Positions 20,440 to 27,778 of a stretch of DNA of 64,000 nucleotides are shown here, in pieces (positions within the stretch are counted from its first letter, which is position 1; every line of letters starts with the position of its first letter). The notes under the pieces are model-generated. The model had not been told where the DNA came from, did no database searches, and was given only the letters and a program-made list of their open reading frames with translations. This stretch comes from Pseudonocardia broussonetiae (lineage in GTDB: Bacteria > Actinomycetota > Actinomycetes > Mycobacteriales > Pseudonocardiaceae). Location: assembly GCF_013155125.1 (NCBI RefSeq), contig NZ_CP053564.1:4533501-4597500 (forward strand). Direction: 5' to 3'. The position numbers and the translations under genes were made by a program.

Positions 20440-20451
20440 GCATACGTATGC
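20440..20451. promoter_or_regulatory. LacI operator site 3 (perfect palindrome GCATACGTATGC)
   Basis: This 12-bp perfect palindrome with the central CG step is typical of LacI-family operators. It lies between the divergent SDR (ATG 20384, - strand) and the regulator (ATG 20507, + strand). A TTGTCG hexamer abuts it at 20434-20439 and could be a -35 for the regulator, and a TTGACA occurs on the - strand at about 20480-20485. This placement allows autoregulation and control of the SDR-aldolase pair. Confidence 0.8.
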
Positions 20452-20506
20452 TGGTGAGTGAAGCTGGGCGGTGCGGGTACTGTCAAGCGGGCATCGGAGG
20501 CACGGG

Positions 20507-21502
20507 ATGATCACCAGTCGGGACGTCGCGAGGCTCGCGGGCGTCTCCCAGCCGACGGTCTCCCGCGCGCTGCGCGACGACCCGAAGGTCTCGGAGGCCA
20601 CCAAGCAGCGCGTGCGCGACGCCGCCAGCGCGCTGGGCTACTCGCCCAGCGCCATCGGCCGCGCGCTGTCGGTGGGTCGCTCCACCCGGGTGGGGCTCGT
20701 CGTCACCGACCTCGACAACCAGTTCTACGCCCACGTCATCGCGCCGCTGCACCACGAGCTGGAGCGCCTGGGCCACGAGCTGGTGCTCATCACCGAGTCC
20801 TCCGACAGCGGCCCGGTCGCCGAGCACGTGGTGGCGCACGGACTGTGCGGGGTGGTGCTCGCGACCACCACCGTCGACTCGATCCTGCCGGCGCGCCTGC
20901 GCGACCGCGGCGTGCCGTTCGTCTACTTCAACCGCACGGCGCCGAGCGTCGCGGCCGACTCGGTGACCGTCGACCCCGAGCAGGGCGTCCGTGAGCTGCT
21001 CGCCGACGTCATCGGCCGCGGTCACCGGCGGATCGGCGCCGTGTTCGGGCCGCGCAACACCAGCACCGGCGAGCAGCGCGAGCAGGTCGTGCGGGCGGTG
21101 CTCGACGAGAACGGCATCGGCCTCGCCCACCGCGACGTGCTGCACGGCCCGTTCGACTTCCGCACCGGCCACGACGGGATGCGCACCCTGCTCGACCGCG
21201 ACGACCCGCCGACGCTGGTGCTGTGCGGCAACGACGTCGTCGCGCTGGGGGCGCTCAACGCGGCCAAGGAGATCGGCGCCGCCGTCCCCGGCGACGTCTC
21301 GATCGCCGGCTTCGACGACCTGCCGACCTCGGCCTGGGCGCTGGTGCGGCTGAGCACGGTCGCCTACGACCTCGCCGAGATGTCGCGCGAGGCCGCGCGG
21401 CTGCTCGTCGGCCGGGTCGAGCGGCCCGACGCCGAGCCGGTGCACGCGGTGTACCCGACGCGGTACGTGGCCCGCGACACGGTCGGTGCCCCCCGGACCT
21501 GA
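20507..21502 (+). CDS. LacI-family transcriptional regulator of the 13.7-24.9 kb locus
   Basis: This 331-residue LacI/GalR regulator has an N-terminal helix-turn-helix (SRDVARLAGVSQPTVSRAL, residues 4-22), the hinge region around GYSPSAIGRAL, and a periplasmic-binding-protein-like sensor domain ending in the usual VSIAGFDDLPTS block. Start 20507 has GGAGG just upstream. Its recognition helix SQPTVSRA differs from the two other LacI proteins in the window (SHQTVSRV). The GCATACGTATGC-type sites occur only around this locus, so it is the natural candidate to bind all four. The inducer is unknown. Confidence 0.93.
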   Translation: MITSRDVARLAGVSQPTVSRALRDDPKVSEATKQRVRDAASALGYSPSAIGRALSVGRSTRVGLVVTDLDNQFYAHVIAPLHHELERLGHELVLITESSDSGPVAEHVVAHGLCGVVLATTTVDSILPARLRDRGVPFVYFNRTAPSVAADSVTVDPEQGVRELLADVIGRGHRRIGAVFGPRNTSTGEQREQVVRAVLDENGIGLAHRDVLHGPFDFRTGHDGMRTLLDRDDPPTLVLCGNDVVALGALNAAKEIGAAVPGDVSIAGFDDLPTSAWALVRLSTVAYDLAEMSREAARLLVGRVERPDAEPVHAVYPTRYVARDTVGAPRT

Positions 21503-21512
21503 CCGCGCGGCC

Positions 21513-21541
21513 TTGTGAGCATCAGTGCATACGCATACAAT
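21513..21541 (+). promoter_or_regulatory. promoter (TTGTGA-17-TACAAT) overlapped by LacI operator site 4
   Basis: The -35 TTGTGA (21513-21518) and -10 TACAAT (21536-21541) are spaced by 17 bases. The operator GCATACGCATAC (21527-21538) covers the -10 and matches the consensus at 10 of 12 positions. The geometry copies that of site 1, so binding would block RNA polymerase. The downstream ATG is at 21575. Confidence 0.78.
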
Positions 21542-21574
21542 CGACTCGTCACGTCAGCGAGGAGAGGACAAGCG

Positions 21575-22573
21575 ATGCCGCTCGACCCGGTCGCGTACAA
21601 GCCGTACACGGACCCCGACGACTTCATCCGGGAAGTGACGGACCGGATCTGGGTGCAGCGCGACGTCTCCTACATCGTCGACAACTACGAGCCCGACTCG
21701 ATCGTCCACGGCGGGCTGGGCACGGTCGTCGGCCGCGACGGCGTCATCGAGGGCAGCCTGATGCGCATCGCGGGCACGCCCCAGCACGTCGGGCAGGCCG
21801 AGGACGTCGTGTGGGAGGCCCGGGGCGACGACGCGTTCCTCAGCTCGCACCTGGTGTTCTCCAGCGACGAGCACGTCATCGACGGGCGCAGCCGGCGCAT
21901 CCGCAAGCGCACCGTCGCCAACTGCCTCTACCGGCGCGGGCGCATGGTCGAGGAGTGGGTCGTCCGCGACGAGCTCGCCGACGTCCTGCAGCGCGGGCTC
22001 GACCCCGACGAGGTCGCCCGCGGCCAGCTCTTCCGCGGCTACAGCGGCTCGATGACGCAGCCCCCGCCCGCCGACGTGCTCGCCGTCGGCGACAGCGGGC
22101 CGCGCCCCGACGACCACCGCGCCGAGTGCGAGATGGTGCTGGAGTTCGTCGACGAGGTGTGGAACCAGCGGCGCCTGCACCGGGTGCCGGAGTTCATGGA
22201 GCGCGACCTGTTCCTGCACACCGTCGGCGACACCACGGTCGTGCGGCCCGACGGCTACCAGCGCGACCTGCTCTCGCTCGTCGCCCCGTTCCCGGACGGC
22301 CGGTTCGCCGTGCGCGACGTGCAGACCAATGTCGACGAGCGCTACGCCGGCCTGCGGATCGCCCTGCTGTGGACCCTGAACGGCACCTACCACGGCACCC
22401 CCGCGTTCGGCCCGCTCACCGGGCGCCCCGTGGAGCTGCTGGGCGTGTCCCAGTTCCTCGTGCAGCGCGGCCGGATCGTCCGCGAGATGCGCGTCTACGA
22501 CGAGATCGCCCTGCGCGCGCAGATCAACGCCGCGCGCGGCGACGGCGTGTTCACCGACACCAACATCTACTGA
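21575..22573 (+). CDS. SnoaL/NTF2-like protein with two domains
   Basis: This 332-residue protein appears to hold two NTF2/SnoaL-like cone folds. One is in the first half, with WVQRDVSYIVDNYEPDSIVHGGLGTVVGRDGV and later LYRRGRMVEEWVVRDELA. The second is in the other half, with EFVDEVWNQRRLHRVPEFMERDLFLHTVG and RGRIVREMRVYDEIAL. SnoaL-like proteins can be ester cyclases, isomerases, dehydratases or simple ligand binders. It has a GAGGAGAGGA ribosome-binding region, and operator site 4 lies upstream, so it is induced with the catabolic locus. The reaction is unknown. Confidence 0.72.
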   Translation: MPLDPVAYKPYTDPDDFIREVTDRIWVQRDVSYIVDNYEPDSIVHGGLGTVVGRDGVIEGSLMRIAGTPQHVGQAEDVVWEARGDDAFLSSHLVFSSDEHVIDGRSRRIRKRTVANCLYRRGRMVEEWVVRDELADVLQRGLDPDEVARGQLFRGYSGSMTQPPPADVLAVGDSGPRPDDHRAECEMVLEFVDEVWNQRRLHRVPEFMERDLFLHTVGDTTVVRPDGYQRDLLSLVAPFPDGRFAVRDVQTNVDERYAGLRIALLWTLNGTYHGTPAFGPLTGRPVELLGVSQFLVQRGRIVREMRVYDEIALRAQINAARGDGVFTDTNIY

Positions 22574-22632
22574 GCAGCCCGTTCCCCGGGCAGCACCACC
22601 AACTGGCAGTACCGACAGCAGCGGAGGACGCC

Positions 22633-23832
22633 GTGACCGACACGGCCACGATCGACAGCGGGACCGGCAGCGGGACCGTGGTCCCGCCCGGTGAGGTCGC
22701 GCGCCGCACCATCCGGCGCACCGACTGGGTCCCGTGCAAGGCGGCGTTCATCGACTGCCGCACCCCGGGCTCGGACCGCAAGGACAACTACTCGTTCATC
22801 GGGCCCGGCGTCTCGCAGAGCGCCGACCAGTACGTCAACCTGCGCGAGCCGCACGGCTTCCAGCTCGGTGCGGCCGGCATGCCCCACGGCACGACCAACA
22901 GCCTGCACCTGCACTTCACCGCCGAGGTGTTCGTCAACTTCGACGGCGACTACCAGCTGCGCTGGGGCGCCGACGGCACGCAGGGGGAGTACCGCAGCGT
23001 CGACGGCGACGTCGTCTCGGTGCCCACGTGGATCTTCCGCGGCTTCACCAACGTCGGCGACGACGAGGGCGTCCTGCTCACCGTCCTGGGCGGCGACGAC
23101 ACCGGCGGCATCATCTGGGGCCCGTCGGTGCTGCGCGAGGCGGCCGGGCACGGGCTGCACCTCACCGCCGACAACCGGCTCGTCGACACCGTCCGCGGGG
23201 AGCGGGTGCCCGACGGCGTCGCCCTGGTCACGCCGATGCCGCAGGACGAGATCGACCGGCTCGACCGCCTCGACGCCGACGCGTTCCGGGCGCGCGTCAC
23301 GCACGCGGGCGACCGCGTGTGGGTCGCCGCGCCGTTCCTGTGCTCCGGGCTGCCCGGCGGCGGCGCCGAGCTCAGCCTCGTGATCGGCTACGGGATGAGC
23401 GAGGACCGGCGCGCGACCCCGCGGCTGCACGACCCGCACGGCTTCGACCTCGCCTGGCTCCGCGCCCGCGTCGGCGAGGGCGTGCTCACCCACCGGCACC
23501 CGGGCACGCAGGTGCTCACGGCCAAGGCCGGGCGCTGGGCGGTGCGCCTCAACACCGGGGCCGACGAGCAGGTCGTCGAGCTCGGGCCGCTGGACACGCT
23601 GTCGGTGCCCGCGGGCGCCTGGCGGTCGTTCACGCTGCTCGACGCCGCGCCGGGCCGGGCCGCCGACCCGGGCCTGGGCGAGCTGCTCGTCGTCAACGAG
23701 GGCGACGGCCGCACGCGCCTGGAGTGGGCACCCGAGGTCGTCGCGGCGGCCCGCGCCGCCGGGCACGTCCTCGACGCCAACGGCTACGTCGCCCCCGCCG
23801 AGGTGCTGGTGACCGCCACGGACGACGACTGA
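22633..23832 (+). CDS. cupin-domain protein (bicupin)
   Basis: This 399-residue protein has two cupin-like regions. One holds NSLHLHFTAEVFVNFDGDYQLRWG (about residue 94) with its metal-binding histidines and glutamate. The second holds VLTHRHPGTQVLTAKAGRWAVRLN (about 285) followed by SVPAGAWRSF. Relatives include dioxygenases, isomerases and sugar-binding proteins. GTG 22633 follows a GGAGG site, 59 bases after the SnoaL-like gene, and the next gene begins 1 base after its stop. The operon context points to a catabolic enzyme, possibly ring-cleaving or isomerising. I cannot assign a substrate. Confidence 0.75.
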   Translation: MTDTATIDSGTGSGTVVPPGEVARRTIRRTDWVPCKAAFIDCRTPGSDRKDNYSFIGPGVSQSADQYVNLREPHGFQLGAAGMPHGTTNSLHLHFTAEVFVNFDGDYQLRWGADGTQGEYRSVDGDVVSVPTWIFRGFTNVGDDEGVLLTVLGGDDTGGIIWGPSVLREAAGHGLHLTADNRLVDTVRGERVPDGVALVTPMPQDEIDRLDRLDADAFRARVTHAGDRVWVAAPFLCSGLPGGGAELSLVIGYGMSEDRRATPRLHDPHGFDLAWLRARVGEGVLTHRHPGTQVLTAKAGRWAVRLNTGADEQVVELGPLDTLSVPAGAWRSFTLLDAAPGRAADPGLGELLVVNEGDGRTRLEWAPEVVAAARAAGHVLDANGYVAPAEVLVTATDDD

Positions 23833-23833
23833 C

Positions 23834-24904
23834 GTGGCCGCGCCCGCGACCGCGTTCGCCCCGACCGACCTCGACGACCCGGTCGCGCACGGGGCCGCGC
23901 TCGCCCCGCGCGTCGCGGCCCACCTCGACGCGTGGCTGCAGGTGCTCGTCGCCGAGGGCGTCGCCGACCCGCCCGCCCACCTGCGCGCGCTGCTGGGCGC
24001 CACCGGGTTCCGGTCGGCGGTCGAGGAGCTCGTGCCCGACCTCGCCGAGGAGGTCCGGGGCGTCGCGGCCGGGGCGGGCGTCGATCCCGACCTGCTGCTC
24101 GCGCTGCAGCTGATCGACGAGGAGCCCGCGCAGCGGGGCAGGGCCGCCACGCTCGCCAAGTGCACCGGGTTCGGGCTCGCGCTGCCGGGCGGCCCGACGT
24201 GGATCGGCCAGAACATGGACCTGGGCGCGCACACCCGCGGCCACCAGGTGCTGCTGCGGGTCGTCCCGCGCGGTGACGTCCCCGCGGCGCTGGTGTTCAG
24301 CGTCGCCGGGGTCGTCGCGCTGCTGGGGGTGAACGCCGCGGGCGTCGGCGTGTGCGTCAACGCCGTGCCCCAACTGCCCGCCGCGCCCGACGGGCTGCCG
24401 GTCGCCTTCGTGATCCGCCGCCTGCTGCAGGCGCGCACGCTCGCCGAGGCGGTGCGGCTGGTCCACGACCTGCCGCACGCGACGAGCCAGCACTACCTGC
24501 TCGCCGGGCCGAGGGAGGTGCGGTCGTTCGAGGCGCGGCCCGACGGCGTCGCCGAGCACCGTCCGGCCGACCCGGCGCGGGTACTGCACACCAACCACCC
24601 GCTCGGCCCGGTGGCGGGCACGCCGGCCCCGCCCGGCGCCGAGCACGACTCGCGGGCCCGCCTCGACGCCCTCGCCGCGCGCGTGGGCACGGGGAGCCCG
24701 GCGCTGGCCGACCTGCAGGCTGCGCTGGCCTCGTCCGACGACCCCGCGCACCCGATCTGCCGGGTCCGCGGCGCCGGCCCGTCCGACTACACGACCGGCT
24801 CGATGGTCTCGGCCCTGCGCCCGGACGCGCCGGTCGAGTCGTGGGTCAGCCCGGGACCGCCGAGCGAGGTGCCGTACGCGCACGCGGTGCTGGCGTCCGC
24901 CTGA
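23834..24904 (+). CDS. C45-family Ntn hydrolase (acyl-CoA:6-APA acyltransferase-like)
   Basis: This 356-residue N-terminal-nucleophile hydrolase is of peptidase family C45. These enzymes self-cleave before a cysteine that becomes the catalytic residue. The candidate nucleophile is the cysteine in LAKCTGF (about residue 110), followed by the GPTWIGQNMDLG and LGVNAAGVGVCVNAV blocks of the family. Relatives are penicillin acyltransferase and various amidases or acyl-transferases. It starts at GTG 23834, just after the cupin stop. In this LacI-controlled operon it probably hydrolyses an amide of the imported compound. The family call is good; the function is open. Confidence 0.8.
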   Translation: MAAPATAFAPTDLDDPVAHGAALAPRVAAHLDAWLQVLVAEGVADPPAHLRALLGATGFRSAVEELVPDLAEEVRGVAAGAGVDPDLLLALQLIDEEPAQRGRAATLAKCTGFGLALPGGPTWIGQNMDLGAHTRGHQVLLRVVPRGDVPAALVFSVAGVVALLGVNAAGVGVCVNAVPQLPAAPDGLPVAFVIRRLLQARTLAEAVRLVHDLPHATSQHYLLAGPREVRSFEARPDGVAEHRPADPARVLHTNHPLGPVAGTPAPPGAEHDSRARLDALAARVGTGSPALADLQAALASSDDPAHPICRVRGAGPSDYTTGSMVSALRPDAPVESWVSPGPPSEVPYAHAVLASA

Positions 24905-24907
24905 CCC

Positions 24908-24948
24908 TTGCCCTGCGTCGTCCCCCCGTCTATAACGATGCGTTATAG
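24908..24948 (+). promoter_or_regulatory. promoter (TTGCCC-17-TATAAC) with TetR-type palindrome
   Basis: The -35 TTGCCC (24908-24913) and -10 TATAAC (24931-24936) are 17 bases apart. The palindrome CTATAACG-ATG-CGTTATAG (24930-24948) covers the -10 and the start point. The only regulator in the downstream operon is TetR-family (26536-27126), so this is its likely operator; repression and autoregulation are inferred. Confidence 0.8.
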
Positions 24949-24973
24949 GTAGGCGGACGACGGAGGACGCGTG

Positions 24974-26539
24974 ATGGAGCAGGACACCGGCACGACCGCG
25001 GAGGCGCCGCCCGAGCACACGGTCGGCGAGGTGCTGCGCACGGCGGCCGCCCGGTGGCCGGAGCGCACGGCGCTGGTCGACGGCGCCCCGGGCGCGGACC
25101 GCGCGTGGACCTTCGCCGAGGTCCTGGCCGACTCCGAGCGCGTGGCCCGGGCGCTGCTGCGGCGGTTCGCGCCGGGGGAGAAGGTCGCGGTCTGGGCGTC
25201 CAACAGCCCGGAGTGGGTGCTCGTGGAGTTCGGGGCGGCGCTGGCCGGGCTCACGCTGGTGACGGTCAACCCCGCCTACCTGGCGCCGGAGGTCGGGTTC
25301 GTGCTCGGGCAGTCCCGGGCGAGCGGCGTCGTCGTGGAGCCGGAGTTCCGCGGGCGCGACCTCCTGGCCGTCGTCGACGAGGTGCGCCCGCGTCTGGACG
25401 CGCTGCGCGAGGTCGTGTCGCTCGGCGACTGGGCGGCGTTCCTGGACTCGGGTGACCCGGACGTCGCGTTGCCCGCGGTCGCGCCGACCGACATCGCGCA
25501 GGTCCAGTACACGTCGGGCACCACCGGCTCGCCCAAGGGCACGCTGCTCACCCACCGGGGGCTCGCGCTCAACGGCCGGGTCTTCGCCGAGGCGCTCGGC
25601 GCGGGGGAGTCCGACGTGTGGATCAACCCGATGCCGCTGTTCCACACAGCGGGCTGCGGCCTGACCACCCTGGGCGCCCTGCAGACCGGCGGCACGCACG
25701 TCGTGCCGCCCGCGTTCGAGCCGGAGAACGTCCTCGACCTGTTCGAGTCCCGGCGCGGGTCGGTGGTCCTGTGCGTCCCGACGATGCTGGTTCGCCTGCT
25801 CGACGACCCGTCGCTCGCCGCGCGCGACCTCTCCGCGTGGCGCCTGATCGCCCTCGGCGGCGCGCCCGTCGCGCCCGACCTGGTGGCGCGGGCCGAGAAG
25901 GCGCTCGGGGTGGCGGTGACCATCGGCTACGGCCAGACCGAGGCCTCGCCCTACATCACCCACACCCTCCCCGACGACCCGAACCCGCGGTGGGCGCACA
26001 CGGTGGGCCGGCCGCTGCCGCACGTCGAGGTGCGGATCACCGACCCGGCGTCGGGCGCCCCGCTGCCGCCCGGCGAGGTCGGCGAGATCCGCACCCGCGG
26101 CATCTGCGTCATGGCGGGCTACTTCGACGCCCCCGAGGCCACCCGCGCGGCGCTCGAGGACGGCTGGCTGCGCACCGGCGACCTGGGCAGCCTCGACGCC
26201 GACGGCTACCTGCGCATCCAGGGCCGGCTCAAGGACATGATCATCCGCGGCGGCGAGAACGTGTACCCCCGAGAGGTCGAGGACGTGCTGCACAGCCACC
26301 CCGCCGTCGCCGGGGCCGCGGTGCTGGGCGCGCCGGACCCGGAGTGGGGCGAGACCGTCGCCGCCGTCGTGCAGCTGCGGGAGGGCGCGAGCGTCGACGG
26401 CGTGGAGCTCGAGCGGTTCTGCCGGCAGCACCTCGCGTCGTTCAAGACGCCGCGGACCTGGCGGTTCGTCGACTCGTTCCCTCAGACGGCATCGGGCAAG
26501 ATCCAGAAGTTCGCGCTGCGCGACCTGGTGGGCGGGTGA
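24974..26539 (+). CDS. AMP-dependent acyl-CoA synthetase (fatty-acid CoA ligase type)
   Basis: This adenylate-forming ligase (about 521 residues) activates a carboxylic acid to its CoA thioester through an acyl-adenylate. Core motifs are YTSGTTGSPKGTLLTH (A3, about residue 177), GYGQTEASP (A5), GWLRTGDLGSLDADGYLRIQGR (A7-A8) and the C-terminal lysine region TASGKIQKFALRDL (A10). The ATG at 24974 has a well-spaced GGAGG; a GTG one codon earlier is less well placed. It overlaps its TetR regulator by GTGA. Sequence style is that of medium/long-chain fatty acyl-CoA synthetases. Confidence 0.92.
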   Translation: MEQDTGTTAEAPPEHTVGEVLRTAAARWPERTALVDGAPGADRAWTFAEVLADSERVARALLRRFAPGEKVAVWASNSPEWVLVEFGAALAGLTLVTVNPAYLAPEVGFVLGQSRASGVVVEPEFRGRDLLAVVDEVRPRLDALREVVSLGDWAAFLDSGDPDVALPAVAPTDIAQVQYTSGTTGSPKGTLLTHRGLALNGRVFAEALGAGESDVWINPMPLFHTAGCGLTTLGALQTGGTHVVPPAFEPENVLDLFESRRGSVVLCVPTMLVRLLDDPSLAARDLSAWRLIALGGAPVAPDLVARAEKALGVAVTIGYGQTEASPYITHTLPDDPNPRWAHTVGRPLPHVEVRITDPASGAPLPPGEVGEIRTRGICVMAGYFDAPEATRAALEDGWLRTGDLGSLDADGYLRIQGRLKDMIIRGGENVYPREVEDVLHSHPAVAGAAVLGAPDPEWGETVAAVVQLREGASVDGVELERFCRQHLASFKTPRTWRFVDSFPQTASGKIQKFALRDLVGG

Positions 26540-27126
26540 GCGCGGAGCCCCAGACGCGGCCCGCGGACCTGCGGCGGGCCACCCTCGACGCCGCGGCCCG
26601 GCTGCTCGCCCGCGAGGGCCCCGGCGGGCTCGCCGTGCGCCGCATCGCGGCGGAGGCGGGCTGCTCGACCATGTCGGTCTACCACTACTTCGGCGACAAG
26701 CAGGGTCTGCTCGACGCCGTACAGTCCGAGGGCCACGACCGGCTGCGGGCCGCCCAGAGCGTCCGCCGGGAGACCGGCGATCCCGAGGCCGACGTCCGTG
26801 GCACGTGCCTGGCGTACCGGGAGATGGCGCTCGCGCACCCGGACTACTTCCGGATCATGTTCGCCGACACCCCGCCCGGGCTGTCCCGGCCGCACGGCGA
26901 GGTGCGCTCGATCGCGCGCGAGAACTACGCCGCGTTCGTCGACGTCGTGCGCCGCTGGCACGAGCGCTCCCCGCTGCGCACCGACCCGGCGTCCGCGGCG
27001 TACGGCCTGTGGGCCACGGGCCACGGGATGGTCGTCCTCGAGCTGACCGCGCACGCCCCCGTGGCCGACCGCGCCGAGCGCTACGCGACGACGATCGACG
27101 CGCTCATGACCGGGCTGCGGCGCTGA
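26536..27126 (+). CDS. TetR-family regulator with WHG-type C-terminal domain
   Basis: This 196-residue TetR regulator has a helix-turn-helix at residues 15-60 (ATLDAAARLLAREGPGGLAVRRIA, CSTMSVYHYFGDKQGLLDAV). The ligand domain contains MALAHPDYFRIMF, characteristic of the WHG sub-family often linked to fatty-acid CoA ligases. It overlaps the ligase gene by GTGA, so ligase and regulator form an autoregulated pair under the CTATAACG-ATG-CGTTATAG operator. An acyl-CoA or fatty acid is the likely inducer (inference). Confidence 0.92.
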   Translation: MSAEPQTRPADLRRATLDAAARLLAREGPGGLAVRRIAAEAGCSTMSVYHYFGDKQGLLDAVQSEGHDRLRAAQSVRRETGDPEADVRGTCLAYREMALAHPDYFRIMFADTPPGLSRPHGEVRSIARENYAAFVDVVRRWHERSPLRTDPASAAYGLWATGHGMVVLELTAHAPVADRAERYATTIDALMTGLRR

Positions 27127-27131
27127 GGCCC

Positions 27132-27737
27132 CTACCCCAGCCGGCGGGCCCGCAGCACCACGTCGGCGTGGTGGTGCGCCCCGGCACCGCCCTCGATGCG
27201 CCGCTCGCGGCGCTCGTCGACCTCGACCGCCCAGCCGTCGTCGAGGAACCGGGCGACGTCGGCGGGGCTGACGTAGTCGGCGGGGTCGAAGCCGGCGGCG
27301 CGGGCGTGCTCGGTGTCGACGTCGGCGTGGTGGACGACGAGCAGCGTCCCGCCGGGGGCGACCGCGGCGAGGAGCGCGCGCTCCGGGTCGTCGCCCGGGG
27401 TGTGCAGCAGCGCCGGGTACTGCGCGGAGACGAGATCGAACCCGCCGGGCGGGAGGTCGGCGTCGAGCAGGCCCGCGTGCAGCCAGTGCACGTCGACGCC
27501 GGCCTCCCGGGCGTGCTGCGCGGCGCGGTCGAGCGCGACCCGCGAGACGTCGAGCGCGGTCACCTCCCAGCCCCGCGCGGCGAGCCACACCGCGTCCGCG
27601 CCCTCGCCGCAGCCCACGTCCAGCACCCGGCCCGGCGCCAGCCCGCCCACCTCGTCGACCAGCGCCCCGTTCGGCTGCCCGCTCCACACCCGCTGCGCCT
27701 CGGCGTAGCGCTCGTCCCAGTCGACACCCGTGTTCAT
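27132..27737 (-). CDS. class I SAM-dependent methyltransferase
   Basis: This 201-residue methyltransferase has motif I VLDVGCGEGADAVWLAARG (about residues 38-56), the acidic end of strand 2 in VTALDVS, and a motif with PGGTLLVVHHADV. The N-terminal DWDERYAEAQRVWSGQPN is seen in small actinobacterial methyltransferases related to the TehB and thiopurine methyltransferase groups. It is convergent with the TetR gene (5-base gap) and divergent from the molybdoenzyme. The substrate is unknown. Confidence 0.88.
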   Translation of the reverse strand: MNTGVDWDERYAEAQRVWSGQPNGALVDEVGGLAPGRVLDVGCGEGADAVWLAARGWEVTALDVSRVALDRAAQHAREAGVDVHWLHAGLLDADLPPGGFDLVSAQYPALLHTPGDDPERALLAAVAPGGTLLVVHHADVDTEHARAAGFDPADYVSPADVARFLDDGWAVEVDERRERRIEGGAGAHHHADVVLRARRLG

Positions 27738-27778
27738 GTCGCCAGCATCGCGCCCCGGCCGCCCGGCGTCACGGTCCG

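Noticed and set aside
24971..24973. GTG one codon before the acyl-CoA ligase ATG as the start
   Set aside because: The GGAGG at 24962-24966 is only 4 bases away from the GTG but 7 from the ATG at 24974, which is the better spacing.
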